NCBI GenBank assembly: GCA_963766765.1
Contig: CAVYBR010000002.1
Span: 1 to 64,000, forward strand
Source: JACCQS01 sp963766765
GTDB lineage: Bacteria; Actinomycetota; Actinomycetes; Mycobacteriales; Geodermatophilaceae
Direction of reading: 5' to 3'
DNA: 64,000 nucleotides
In this document: in pieces, positions 50,528-59,395 of the stretch
Numbering within the stretch: the stretch's first letter is position 1
Layout: each line of letters opens with the position of its first letter
Made by a program: the position numbers and the translations under genes
Notes under the pieces: generated by a model
Told to the model about the DNA's origin: nothing
What the model saw: the letters and a program-made list of their open reading frames with translations, nothing else
Database searches by the model: none

Positions 50528-52228
50528 ATGACCTCCCTTGCCGATGCACCGCGCCGAGATCTGGCCGCTCCTCCGCCCCTTCCCGCTGGTGGGCTCCGCG
50601 TCTTCCCGCTCGGTGGGCTCGGCGAAATCGGGCGCAACATGACCGTTTTCGAGTTCGACGGGAAGCTGCTCGTCGTCGACTGCGGAGTGTTGTTCCCGGA
50701 AAGCGATCAGCCCGGGATCGACCTGATCCTGCCGGACTTCGCCAGCATCGAGAACCGGCTCGACGACATCGTCGCCGTGGTGCTCACGCACGGGCACGAG
50801 GATCACATCGGCGCGATCCCCTACTTGCTCCGACTGCGGGCCGACGTGCCCTTGGTGGGGTCGCGGCTCACATTGGCGCTGATCGAGGCAAAGCTGCGCG
50901 AGCACCGGATCAAGCCGGTCACCGAGCTGGTCGCCGAGGAGGAGGTCCGGACGTACGGGCCCTTCGAGTGCGAATTCATCGCCGTGAACCACTCGATCCC
51001 CGATGCGCTGGCGGTGGCGATCCGGACGCCGGCCGGACTGGTCGTGCACACCGGCGACTTCAAGATGGACCAAGTACCGCTGGATGGCAGGCTGACCGAC
51101 CTCGGAACGTTCGCCCGCCTCGCCGAGCAGGGCATCGACCTGCTGCTGTCGGACTCCACGAATGCCGAGATCCCCGGCTTCGTCACCTCCGAGCGGGACA
51201 TCGGCCCGGTCCTGGAAGACGTCATCGGTCGGGCGCAGCAGCGGGTGATCGTGGCCTGCTTCGCCTCGCACGTACACCGGGTACAACAGGTGCTCGACGC
51301 GGCGGCCAAGCACCGTCGCAAAGTGACCTTCGTCGGGCGCTCGATGGTCCGCAACATGGGCGTCGCCCGGGATCTGGGGCTGCTGCACATCCCGCCGAAC
51401 CTGATGGTCGACATGGAGGAGGCCGCTGCGCTTGCACCCGAGTTGGTGGTTTTCGTCAGCACCGGGTCGCAGGGCGAACCGATGTCAGCGCTCTCGCGGA
51501 TGGCCGGCGGCAGTCATCACCAGGTGAACGTGGTCGCGGGAGACACGGTGATCCTTGCCTCCAGCATGATTCCGGGCAACGAGACCGGCATTTTCAAGAT
51601 CATCAATGCCTTGTCGCGGGTCGGCGTGATCGTCGTCTACAAGGACGTGGCCAATGTGCACGTGTCCGGCCATTCCCCGGCCGGCGAACTCACGCTGTTG
51701 CTCAACGTCGCCAAGCCGCGGCACCTGATGCCCGTCCACGGCGAATGGCGACACCTGCGTGCCCACGCCAAGATCGCCGAGCAGACCGGCATCGCTCCTG
51801 AGCGGATCTTGCTGGTCGAGGACGGCGTGGTGGTGGACCTCGTCGGCGGGGTCGCGACGGTGACCGGCCGGGTTCCGTGTGGTCACGTGTACGTCGACGG
51901 AAACGCGGTCGGGGACGTGGGCGATGAGTCCCTGCAGCACCGCCGGATCCTGGGTGAAGAAGGCTTCGTCGCGGTGACCGTCGTGGTGGAGTTCTCGACC
52001 GGAACGATCGTGCGGCCCGTCCACATCTCAGCGCGTGGCTTCTCCGACGCCGAGGCCCCCTTCGCGGCTGTGATACCGCTGCTCGAGACCGATCTCAAAT
52101 CGGCGCTCTCGCGTGGCGATACCGACAGCCACCGGCTCTCCCAGGTGATCCGCCGTACGGTCGGCAAGTGGGTGTCCGATACCTATCGACGGCGCCCGAT
52201 GATCATCCCGACGGTGCTCGAGGTCTGA
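50528..52228 (+). CDS. rnj: Ribonuclease J
   Basis: Zinc beta-CASP nuclease with 5'-exo- and endonuclease activity in RNA decay and maturation; 566 residues. Zinc motif LTHGHEDHIGAIPYL, then VNHSIPDALAVAI, HTGDFKMDQ, and the beta-CASP region with NVHVSGHSPAGEL and MPVHGEWRHL. A C-terminal RNase J domain ends at PTVLEV. It follows the thyX-dapA pair as usual, with the flavoprotein inserted on the other strand. Confidence 0.95.
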   Translation: MTSLADAPRRDLAAPPPLPAGGLRVFPLGGLGEIGRNMTVFEFDGKLLVVDCGVLFPESDQPGIDLILPDFASIENRLDDIVAVVLTHGHEDHIGAIPYLLRLRADVPLVGSRLTLALIEAKLREHRIKPVTELVAEEEVRTYGPFECEFIAVNHSIPDALAVAIRTPAGLVVHTGDFKMDQVPLDGRLTDLGTFARLAEQGIDLLLSDSTNAEIPGFVTSERDIGPVLEDVIGRAQQRVIVACFASHVHRVQQVLDAAAKHRRKVTFVGRSMVRNMGVARDLGLLHIPPNLMVDMEEAAALAPELVVFVSTGSQGEPMSALSRMAGGSHHQVNVVAGDTVILASSMIPGNETGIFKIINALSRVGVIVVYKDVANVHVSGHSPAGELTLLLNVAKPRHLMPVHGEWRHLRAHAKIAEQTGIAPERILLVEDGVVVDLVGGVATVTGRVPCGHVYVDGNAVGDVGDESLQHRRILGEEGFVAVTVVVEFSTGTIVRPVHISARGFSDAEAPFAAVIPLLETDLKSALSRGDTDSHRLSQVIRRTVGKWVSDTYRRRPMIIPTVLEV

Positions 52229-52230
52229 GT

Positions 52231-52557
52231 GTGAAGGTCGAAGTCGTCGACAACCGTGCGGCGCACCGGTTCGAGGCGCACGCTGACGGCGCGCTCGCCG
52301 GCTACATCGCCTACCGGATTCATCCAGGGCGGATCAGCATGATCCACACCGAGGTCGACGACGCTTTCGAGGGCAAGGGAATTGGCTCGACCCTGGTCAA
52401 GCGGGCTCTTCAGATGGTGCGCGAATCCGGGCTCGGGTTGTTGCCGCGGTGCCCGTTCGTCCGGGCCTACCTGCAACGACACCTCGAGTACTTGGATCTG
52501 GTGCCTGCCGACGAGCGAAGCCGGTGCGACTTGCCGGAGGAGTCCGAAAGCGCCTAG
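52231..52557 (+). CDS. Small GNAT-like (YjdJ/GCN5-type) N-acetyltransferase
   Basis: A 108-residue minimal acetyltransferase fold: GYIAYRIHPGRISMIHTEVD, then FEGKGIGSTLVKRALQMVRE (acetyl-CoA loop) and LLPRCPFVRAYLQRHLEYLD, with the Cys of this small family. GTG 52231 lies 2 bp after the rnj stop, so it is co-transcribed. Confidence 0.87.
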   Translation: MKVEVVDNRAAHRFEAHADGALAGYIAYRIHPGRISMIHTEVDDAFEGKGIGSTLVKRALQMVRESGLGLLPRCPFVRAYLQRHLEYLDLVPADERSRCDLPEESESA

Positions 52558-52576
52558 GCCGGTGGCGTCGACGTCG

Positions 52577-52918
52577 CTACGCGACCGGCGCCCCGGGTTC
52601 GACCCCGTCCACCGACAGCAGGTGCACTGTCCCATCCGGGTCCAGGCCGCCCAGAACCAGGAATTCCGAGCGGAAACCGGCGATCCGCTTGGGGCCCAGG
52701 TTGATCGCGCCGACGACGAGGCGGCCGACCAGCTCCTCCCTGGTGTAGTTGGTGATCTGCGCAGAAGTCTGCAACTGCCCGACCTCGAGTCCGAAGTCGA
52801 CGGTGAGCTTCCACGCCGGATGGCGAGCCTCCGGAAACTCCTGAACGGCGAGAATCCGACCGACCCGCATGTCTACATCGAAGAACGCCGCCCCGATGTC
52901 GGGCTTTCGTTTCGACAT
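52577..52918 (-). CDS. tRNA-binding-domain protein (CsaA-like)
   Basis: A 113-residue stand-alone OB-fold tRNA-binding domain, as in CsaA and the C-terminus of MetRS. Features are FFDVDMRVGRILAVQEFPEA, WKLTVDFG, and QITNYTREELVGRLVVGAIN. ATG 52918 starts it (MSKRKPDIGAAF). CsaA binds tRNA or tRNA-like structures; its role here is unknown. Confidence 0.88.
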   Translation of the reverse strand: MSKRKPDIGAAFFDVDMRVGRILAVQEFPEARHPAWKLTVDFGLEVGQLQTSAQITNYTREELVGRLVVGAINLGPKRIAGFRSEFLVLGGLDPDGTVHLLSVDGVEPGAPVA

Positions 52919-52947
52919 CGGCTGACCGTAACGGCGGTCCGTGGATC

Positions 52948-53394
52948 TCAACTGGACAGATCGATCCGGATGGTCACCGGCGCCGACGCCATGGCCCGCC
53001 CGATGGCCGCATCCCAGCGGTACGGCAAGGTCCGGGATCGAGCGGCTACGTCGTCTTCGGGCAGGACACCGGCGATCCCTTCGCGCCAGCGGCCGCTGAC
53101 CTTGACCCGCACCCGCGGGTCGGCGCGCAGGTTGCGCACGTAATCCGACTGCTCGCCGTGCGCCGCGATCAGCCAGAACGTGTCGCCGCACAGCCCATTT
53201 CCGACCGGCGTGTACCGCGGCTTTCCGCTGCGCCGGCCGATGGTCTCCAGCAGGACGTACGCCTTCGGAGCGATGCTGCGGTGCAGTGCCCAGCGGGTGA
53301 GAAGGTTGTTGACCCGCTCCAAACGAGTCATCCAGCGATACTTTCGCGACCGGGCCACCTCCGCATGATGGCGGGCACAGGGGTAAACCGACAT
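52948..53394 (-). CDS. Deazaflavin (F420)-dependent nitroreductase-family protein
   Basis: A 148-residue Ddn-type split-beta-barrel protein. LETIGRRSGKPRYTPVGNGL and FWLIAAHGEQSDYVRNLRAD are the F420-binding family blocks, then DPRVRVKVSGRWREG. F420 use is inferred from the family. ATG 53394 is the likely start, divergent from ftsK, with a palindrome between. Confidence 0.87.
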   Translation of the reverse strand: MSVYPCARHHAEVARSRKYRWMTRLERVNNLLTRWALHRSIAPKAYVLLETIGRRSGKPRYTPVGNGLCGDTFWLIAAHGEQSDYVRNLRADPRVRVKVSGRWREGIAGVLPEDDVAARSRTLPYRWDAAIGRAMASAPVTIRIDLSS

Positions 53395-53408
53395 AGACAC
53401 GCGTGTCT
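53395..53408. promoter_or_regulatory. 14-bp perfect palindrome between the Ddn-like gene and ftsK
   Basis: AGACACGCGTGTCT, starting at the base next to the Ddn-like ATG. It is a typical size for a TetR-type or similar dimer site. A GTG inside it (53403) opens the ftsK frame but is unlikely to be the true start. Confidence 0.55.
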
Positions 53409-53438
53409 CACCTGTCACACAGACCCCATCTGTCGCGT

Positions 53439-53444
53439 TACCGT
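53439..53444 (+). promoter_or_regulatory. -10 box for leaderless ftsK
   Basis: TACCGT, then 6 nt, then ATG 53451, the same spacing as at thyX and rimO. It supports ATG 53451 as the ftsK start. Confidence 0.5.
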
Positions 53445-53450
53445 TCCTGC

Positions 53451-55985
53451 ATGCCCACGCGCTCCCCCGCGAAGGCCCGGTCTCGCGCGGGCACCGACAC
53501 GCCCCCAACGAGCCGATCTGGCTCGGGCAGGGCACCGACCGCGGCACAGCCGCGCGCCAGCGCAGCCGCTTCGGGTGGCCGCACAGCTACCGCACGCAGC
53601 CCCGGTGCCCGCAAGCCCCCGCCCCGGCGCACCACGGCCCAGCGAAACCGCGCGCGCAACCGTCAGTCGGTCTCGATCGGTACGTCACTGGCAAGGGGCG
53701 CAACCGTCACCTGGGGCGTGCTCGCACGAGCGGTCGGCGGTGCCGTCCGAGCCGTCGGCCGGCATCCGGAGGACGAGGCGGTGCTCGATCCGGCGCACCG
53801 CAGGGACGGGATCGGCCTCGCAGTGGTGGGTCTGGCCGTCATCCTGGGTGTGGGGGTCTGGACCGACGACACCGGCCCGATCGGCTCGGGCCTGGCCACG
53901 TTCGGCCGCGCGAGCATCGGTGCGGTCATCCTCGGTGTCCCGGTGCTACTCCTGTTCGTTGCCATCCGGTTGCTCCGGCATGCCCCACGCCCTGACAGTC
54001 GTGGCCGGCTCACGATCGGCTGGATCTGCATCGTGGCCGGGGTCCTCGGCATCGCCCACGTCATCGCCGGGCAGCCGACCACCCCCAGCGGTCGTGCCGA
54101 CGGGGCGGGTGCGATCGGCGCTGTCGCCGCTGGTCCATTCGTCAGCGGCCTGGGCACCGTGGTCGGCACCACCCTGCTCGTCCTGATCGCGTTCTTCGGA
54201 TTCCTCGTCGTCACGGCGACACCGGTCCACCAGATTCCGACCCGCGCAAAAGCGGTGTGGGCCAAGCTGCTTCGCCTGCCAGACCCAGATGCGCTCCCGG
54301 ACGCAAACGACGTTGCCGGGGCCGTAGACGACGACACCATGAAGGCGGCGCTGGCAAAGGTTCGACTGCGCCGCCCGTCCCGCCGCCGGCAGGCGGTCCA
54401 AGCCGATGAGCCGGGCGAGCCCGCGGTGCACGCCGCGAGCCCAGACACGATGGACACCGACGAGGTCCCAGAACTTCCGCGGATCACCAAGCCAGAACAG
54501 CTCGCCATCAATCCGCTGGACGGGGACTACCGGCTGCCGCCGGCGAACATGCTCAAGCCTGGTACGCCGCACAAGCCGCGGAGCAGCGCGAACGACGCAA
54601 CCATCGCGGCGATCACCAGCGTCCTGGATCAGTTCACGGTCGATGCGGCTGTCACGGGATTCACGCGCGGTCCGACGGTCACCAGGTATGAGGTCGAGCT
54701 CGGCCCGGCCGTGAAGGTCGAACGGATCACGAACCTCGCGCGCAACATCGCCTACGCCGTCGCCAACGACAACATCCGCATCCTGGCTCCGATCCCCGGC
54801 AAGTCGGCGGTCGGCATCGAGGTGCCCAACGTCGACCGCGAGATCGTGAGCCTCGGCGACGTGCTGCGCTCGTCGGCGGCCGTCCATGACCACCATCCGC
54901 TGCTGGTCGGGCTGGGCAAAGACATCGAAGGCGGGTACGTCTGCGCCAACCTTGCGAAGATGCCGCACCTTCTCGTCGCCGGCGCGACCGGCGCGGGCAA
55001 GTCCAGCTTCATCAACGCCCTGCTCACGTCGCTCCTGTTGCGGGCCACGCCGAACCAGATGCGGATGATCCTCATCGACCCGAAGATGGTCGAACTCACG
55101 CCGTACGACGGTGTTCCGCACCTGATCACCCCGATCATCACCGACCCGAAGAAGGCGGCCACATCCCTGGTGTGGTTGGTCGAGGAAATGGAGCAGCGTT
55201 ACCTCGACATGCGCTCCTCCGGAGTTCGGCACATCGATGAGTTCAACCGCCGGGTGATCAGCGGAAAGATCACGACGCCGCCCGGCAGCGAGCGGGTCTA
55301 CACGCCCTACCCGTACATCCTGTGTGTCATCGACGAGCTCGCCGACTTGATGATGGTCGCGCCGCGCGAGGTCGAGGACTGCATCGTGCGGATCACCCAG
55401 AAGGCAAGGGCCGCCGGCATTCACCTGGTCCTGGCCACCCAACGCCCGAGCGTCGACGTCGTCACCGGCCTGATCAAGGCCAACGTCCCCAGTCGGCTCG
55501 CGTTCTCCACGTCGAGCCTGACCGACTCGCGCGTCATCCTCGACCAGCCGGGCGCGGAGAAGCTGATCGGCATGGGCGACGCGCTCTTCCTGCCGGTCGG
55601 GGCGGGCAAGCCCGTACGGGTGCAAGGCGCGTTCGTCGGGGACGCGGAGATCGAGGCGATCGTCGCGCACTGCAAGAAGCAGGGTCAGCCCGAATACCGC
55701 GAGGACGTCGTCACGATCAACCCGGCGAGCAGGAAGGACATCGACGAGGACATCGGCAGCGATCTCGACCTGCTCTGCCAGGCGATCGAACTCGTGGTCA
55801 CCACCCAGTTCGGCTCCACGTCCATGCTGCAGCGCAAACTCCGGGTCGGATTCGCCAAGGCCGGAAGGCTGATGGATCTCATGGAAAGCCGCGGGATCGT
55901 CGGACCCTCAGAGGGTTCCAAGGCCCGTGACGTACTCGTCAAACCGGACGAACTCGACGCGATCCTCGACGCCCTGCGCGCCTGA
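53451..55985 (+). CDS. ftsK: DNA translocase FtsK/SpoIIIE
   Basis: Septum-associated DNA pump for chromosome segregation; 844 residues from ATG 53451 (860 from GTG 53403). N-terminal basic Pro/Ser-rich tail, then four membrane segments between about residues 105 and 270, a short linker, and the motor: LVAGATGAGKSSFINALLTS (Walker A), YILCVIDELADLMMVAPREV (Walker B), LVLATQRPSVDVVTGLIKAN. The C-terminal gamma winged helix (LRVGFAKAGRLMDLMESRGI) would read KOPS/SRS DNA sites. Confidence 0.95.
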   Translation: MPTRSPAKARSRAGTDTPPTSRSGSGRAPTAAQPRASAAASGGRTATARSPGARKPPPRRTTAQRNRARNRQSVSIGTSLARGATVTWGVLARAVGGAVRAVGRHPEDEAVLDPAHRRDGIGLAVVGLAVILGVGVWTDDTGPIGSGLATFGRASIGAVILGVPVLLLFVAIRLLRHAPRPDSRGRLTIGWICIVAGVLGIAHVIAGQPTTPSGRADGAGAIGAVAAGPFVSGLGTVVGTTLLVLIAFFGFLVVTATPVHQIPTRAKAVWAKLLRLPDPDALPDANDVAGAVDDDTMKAALAKVRLRRPSRRRQAVQADEPGEPAVHAASPDTMDTDEVPELPRITKPEQLAINPLDGDYRLPPANMLKPGTPHKPRSSANDATIAAITSVLDQFTVDAAVTGFTRGPTVTRYEVELGPAVKVERITNLARNIAYAVANDNIRILAPIPGKSAVGIEVPNVDREIVSLGDVLRSSAAVHDHHPLLVGLGKDIEGGYVCANLAKMPHLLVAGATGAGKSSFINALLTSLLLRATPNQMRMILIDPKMVELTPYDGVPHLITPIITDPKKAATSLVWLVEEMEQRYLDMRSSGVRHIDEFNRRVISGKITTPPGSERVYTPYPYILCVIDELADLMMVAPREVEDCIVRITQKARAAGIHLVLATQRPSVDVVTGLIKANVPSRLAFSTSSLTDSRVILDQPGAEKLIGMGDALFLPVGAGKPVRVQGAFVGDAEIEAIVAHCKKQGQPEYREDVVTINPASRKDIDEDIGSDLDLLCQAIELVVTTQFGSTSMLQRKLRVGFAKAGRLMDLMESRGIVGPSEGSKARDVLVKPDELDAILDALRA

Positions 55986-56037
55986 CGAACCGGCCACAAC
56001 CGCACGGCGGCGACGGGCGGTAACCGCGACTCCCGCG

Positions 56038-56043
56038 TAGTCT
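56038..56043 (+). promoter_or_regulatory. -10 box for leaderless rimO
   Basis: TAGTCT, then 6 nt, then GTG 56050, with no Shine-Dalgarno. Same pattern as thyX and ftsK. Confidence 0.6.
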
Positions 56044-56049
56044 CTCGTC

Positions 56050-57489
56050 GTGACTCCCCATGCCACCCCGCAGTCCGGCAGCGGGCGGGATGTCGCGCTG
56101 GTGACCCTCGGTTGTGCGCGCAATGACGTGGACTCCGAGGAACTGGCGGGTCGCCTCGAGGCTGACGGCTATCGGATCTCCTCGGATCCCACGGCGGCGG
56201 ACGCGATCCTGGTGAACACCTGTGGCTTCGTCGATGCCGCTAAACGGGAGTCGGTCGAAGCTCTGCTCGCCGCCAGCGACGGGTCGGCCAAGGTAATCGC
56301 CGTGGGCTGCATGGCCCAGCGCTACGGATCCGAACTGGCCGCGGAGTTGCCCGAGGCGACGGTCCTGTCGTTTGACGACTACGCGGACATCGGCGAGCGG
56401 GTCGATGATGTTTTGAACGGCCGCGAGCTGACCGTGCACACCCCTTCCGACCGTCGCCACCTCCTGCCCATCGCGCCGGTGGATCGCGCTCCGGACGTGC
56501 CACCGCCCGGCCACGACTGGTTGCGCCGACGTCGGCTGAGCAGCGGCCCTTCGGCCTCGATCAAGCTGGCCAGCGGTTGCGATCGCCGGTGCAGCTTCTG
56601 TGCCATCCCGAGCTTCCGTGGCCGGTTCGTCTCTCGCCTGCCGCTCGAGATCATCGCCGAAGCCACGTGGCTCGCCAACAGCGGCGTCCGGGAGATCATC
56701 CTCGTCAGTGAGAACTCCACGTCGTACGGCAAAGACCTTGGCGACCTGCAGGCTCTGGAAAAACTGCTTCCCCAACTTGCCGACGTCGAGGGCATTACTC
56801 GGATCCGGGTCAACTACCTGCAGCCCGCCGAGGTCCGCCCCGGACTGATTCAGGTCATCGCGACGACGCCGTCGGTGGCCCCGTATTTCGACCTGTCCTT
56901 TCAGCACTCCGCGCCAGGTGTGCTCCGGCGCATGCGCCGGTTCGGGTCCTCCGAAAGATTCCTGGATCTCCTGGCCTCGATTCGCGCAATCAACCCCCAG
57001 GCGGGTGTACGGACCAACGTGATCGTGGGCTTCCCGGGCGAATCCGAGGGTGATCTGGCCGAACTCGAGGGGTTCCTGGACGAAGCTCGGATGGATGCGA
57101 TCGGCGTCTTCGGGTATTCCGACGAGGAAGGGACCGAGGCGGCGACCTACGACGGCAAACTGTCCGAAGACGTCATCCAGGAGCGTGTGCGCCGGGTGTC
57201 TGCGCGAGTGGACGAGTTGACCGCGCAGCGCGCCGAGGACCGGATCGGGACCGTGGTCGACGTGTTGGTCCACGCTGTCGGAAGTCAGGATCCGGACGAG
57301 GAGGGGATGGATCCGCGGGCGGCGATGGGGACCGCCGCGCATCAGGCGCCCGACGTGGATGGCCAGACAAAGCTCACCGCACCGCCGGTCGACCGCGGTG
57401 CCGCGTACGGGCCCGGCGACCTCATCGCCGCCGTGGTGGTGGATTGTGGCGGCATCGATCTCACGGCTACGCCGGTGAGCGCTGCATGA
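56050..57489 (+). CDS. rimO: Ribosomal protein S12 methylthiotransferase RimO
   Basis: Radical-SAM methylthiotransferase acting on Asp of S12. N-terminal UPF0004 domain with cluster cysteines in LVTLGCARNDVDSE, ILVNTCGFVDAAK and VIAVGCMAQRYGSE. Radical-SAM motif ASGCDRRCSFCAIPSFRGRF. C-terminal TRAM domain. At 479 residues it is somewhat longer than usual because of a polar insert near 400-445. The stop overlaps pgsA by 4 bp. Confidence 0.95.
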   Translation: MTPHATPQSGSGRDVALVTLGCARNDVDSEELAGRLEADGYRISSDPTAADAILVNTCGFVDAAKRESVEALLAASDGSAKVIAVGCMAQRYGSELAAELPEATVLSFDDYADIGERVDDVLNGRELTVHTPSDRRHLLPIAPVDRAPDVPPPGHDWLRRRRLSSGPSASIKLASGCDRRCSFCAIPSFRGRFVSRLPLEIIAEATWLANSGVREIILVSENSTSYGKDLGDLQALEKLLPQLADVEGITRIRVNYLQPAEVRPGLIQVIATTPSVAPYFDLSFQHSAPGVLRRMRRFGSSERFLDLLASIRAINPQAGVRTNVIVGFPGESEGDLAELEGFLDEARMDAIGVFGYSDEEGTEAATYDGKLSEDVIQERVRRVSARVDELTAQRAEDRIGTVVDVLVHAVGSQDPDEEGMDPRAAMGTAAHQAPDVDGQTKLTAPPVDRGAAYGPGDLIAAVVVDCGGIDLTATPVSAA

Positions 57490-58142
57490 GCAATGTCATG
57501 CCGGACCCCGCGGCCTCGGCTCCAGATCCGGTACGAATCCTCAATCTGGCCAACGGCCTCACCGTCCTGCGCCTGGCCCTCGTGCCGGTGTTCGTCGTGC
57601 TACTGCTGCGCGAGGACGGCACGGACGCATCGATGCGGCTGCTCGCAACGCTGGTCTTCGCGATGGCCGTGATCACAGACCGCTTCGATGGCGTGATCGC
57701 GCGGCAGCGCAACCTGATCACCGAATTCGGCAAGGTCGCCGATCCGATCGCGGACAAGGCGTTGATCGGTACGGCGCTGGTCGCCCTGTCGCTCCTCGAG
57801 TTGTTGCCGTGGTGGGTGACGGTGCTGATCCTCTTCCGCGAGATCGCGGTGACTGCGCTGCGGTTCTGGGTGATCCGGCACGGAGTCATCGCGGCCAGTC
57901 GAGGCGGCAAGCTCAAAACCGTCGTACAAGCGCTGGCGATCGGGCTGTACATCCTTCCGCTGTCCGGGTTCCTCGGGACGGTGCGCTGGTGGGTGATGGC
58001 AGTCGCGGTCTTCCTGACCGTCGTGACCGGAATCGACTACGTCGTACGCGCGCTGCGGCTTCGGCGGACCAGTGCCCGCGCGATGGAGCGTGCCGCCCAG
58101 GCGCGCGCGCAGCGTTCGCACAAACGAGCTGACACGTCATGA
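57486..58142 (+). CDS. pgsA: CDP-alcohol phosphatidyltransferase (phosphatidylglycerophosphate synthase)
   Basis: Uses the CDP-diacylglycerol made by CdsA to make phosphatidylglycerol phosphate. The CDP-alcohol motif is complete: D-R-F-DG-V-I-AR in TDRFDGVIARQRNL, then EFGKVADPIADKALI. About five membrane segments; 218 residues. ATG 57486 overlaps rimO, and the stop overlaps cinA (ATGA). Confidence 0.94.
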   Translation: MSNVMPDPAASAPDPVRILNLANGLTVLRLALVPVFVVLLLREDGTDASMRLLATLVFAMAVITDRFDGVIARQRNLITEFGKVADPIADKALIGTALVALSLLELLPWWVTVLILFREIAVTALRFWVIRHGVIAASRGGKLKTVVQALAIGLYILPLSGFLGTVRWWVMAVAVFLTVVTGIDYVVRALRLRRTSARAMERAAQARAQRSHKRADTS

Positions 58143-58690
58143 CTGGGACTGATCCAGGCTCGGTGCACGGGATGCTTCTCGGGCAGGGCTTGACGGTGGC
58201 GGTTGCCGAGTCGCTGACCGGTGGGCTGCTCAGTGCTGCGCTGAGCAGTTCGCCTGGGTCGAGCGAGACGTTCCGCGGCGGCCTGGTGGTCTACGCGACC
58301 GACCTCAAGGCACTCCTGGCCGGCGTCCCGGAGGCGCTCCTGGATTCGGAGGGCCCAGTCAGCCCGGACGTCGCCGCCGCGCTCGCCCGTGGCGCCCGCG
58401 AGCGGCTGCGCGCAGATGTGGGGCTCGGCATCACCGGCGTGGCCGGGCCGGACCCGGTCGGCGAACACCAGGCGGGGACCGTCTTCCTGGCGGTCTCCGG
58501 CGTGGGCATCAGCGAGGTGTCAGAGGCGAGCCTGACCGGCTCTCGCGCCGAGATCCGGGCAGCGTCCGTCGAAGCGGCACTGGCCATGCTCGTCAGCGTG
58601 CTCGCCCCCGGCCGGGGAGCGGGAATGCCGAACCCGGCGCCGAGCGTTACGCCTAGAGCAAACGCCGCGCAACCGCACAGTGGCGGATGA
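58139..58690 (+). CDS. cinA: CinA C-terminal-domain protein (NMN amidase-like)
   Basis: A 183-residue protein with only the C-terminal CinA/PncC domain: VAVAESLTGGLLSAALSSSP, GGLVVYATDLKALL and GITGVAGPDPVGEHQAGTVF. PncC deamidates nicotinamide mononucleotide. The N-terminal molybdopterin-like half of full CinA is absent, as is usual for this actinobacterial gene. The last ~30 residues are a low-complexity tail. Confidence 0.9.
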   Translation: MTGTDPGSVHGMLLGQGLTVAVAESLTGGLLSAALSSSPGSSETFRGGLVVYATDLKALLAGVPEALLDSEGPVSPDVAAALARGARERLRADVGLGITGVAGPDPVGEHQAGTVFLAVSGVGISEVSEASLTGSRAEIRAASVEAALAMLVSVLAPGRGAGMPNPAPSVTPRANAAQPHSGG

Positions 58691-58786
58691 GCAGACGAGG
58701 TAGTGTCGGGCGCACTCTCAGCCGGACGGCACAGGCGAAGCAGCCACCGGATGGCTTGGGCGAACACTGAGGAAGGGGCTCCCGTT

Positions 58787-59101
58787 GTGACGCTGATGAG
58801 AACAGCCCTTGGCCGTCGGTTGCGCTCGCATCGAGAAGGTCAGCGCCGGACGTTACGTGACGTGTCCGGCAGTGCACGGGTCAGCCTGGGATACCTCTCC
58901 GAGATCGAACGCGGTCAGAAGGAGGCTTCCTCGGAATTGCTGTCGTCGATCTGTGATGCGCTGGACCTGGAACTTGCCGACCTGCTCTCCGAGACCAGCG
59001 ACGATCTTCGTACCCCCGCCGACCCCTCGGCGCTCACCACCACGCCTCTGCTTCCCGACGGGCCGGTACTCAAGGCCGTCGATTCGCTGATCGCTGCCTG
59101 A
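58787..59101 (+). CDS. clgR: ClgR-type helix-turn-helix regulator
   Basis: A 104-residue regulator of clp protease and chaperone genes. The Cro/CI-type HTH is TLRDVSGSARVSLGYLSEIE followed by RGQKEASSELLSSICDALDL, a signature typical of ClgR. The protein ends in Ile-Ala-Ala; in Streptomyces the ClgR C-terminal alanines are a ClpP degradation signal, so the same turnover is likely. GTG 58787 (or ATG 58796) follows a GGAAGGGG stretch. Gene order ftsK-pgsA-(cinA)-clgR is standard; the usual recA region does not follow. Confidence 0.92.
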   Translation: MTLMRTALGRRLRSHREGQRRTLRDVSGSARVSLGYLSEIERGQKEASSELLSSICDALDLELADLLSETSDDLRTPADPSALTTTPLLPDGPVLKAVDSLIAA

Positions 59102-59124
59102 CCCCACTTTCCCGGCCGCTCGAG

Positions 59125-59325
59125 ATGGATAACGACGGCCCCGGGCTCGGTGACCTGCTGACCATGAGCGTCACCCTTGCCCTGTATCTTGCAGTGGGAT
59201 TCGGTCTGGGTTGGCTCATCGACCTTCCGTTTGACACGTTCCCGAGCTTCGCGCTCGTCGGGCTCCTGCTCGGGATCGCGGGAGCATGTCGTTATTTCTA
59301 CAAGCAGGCTCAACGATTTCAGTGA
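59125..59325 (+). CDS. AtpZ/AtpI-like small membrane protein
   Basis: A 66-residue protein with two hydrophobic segments (about 11-32 and 37-56) and the pattern LYLAVGFGLGWLIDLPFDTF. Such proteins precede atpI/atpB in many ATP synthase operons and help assembly or Mg2+ supply. ATG 59125 lies 23 bp after clgR. Confidence 0.8.
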   Translation: MDNDGPGLGDLLTMSVTLALYLAVGFGLGWLIDLPFDTFPSFALVGLLLGIAGACRYFYKQAQRFQ

Positions 59326-59395
59326 AGGCACATGAGTCCGGAGATGCGATGGCCAGGACGGCCCCGCCTGAGACCAGAGCAGGAGTGATCGGACC

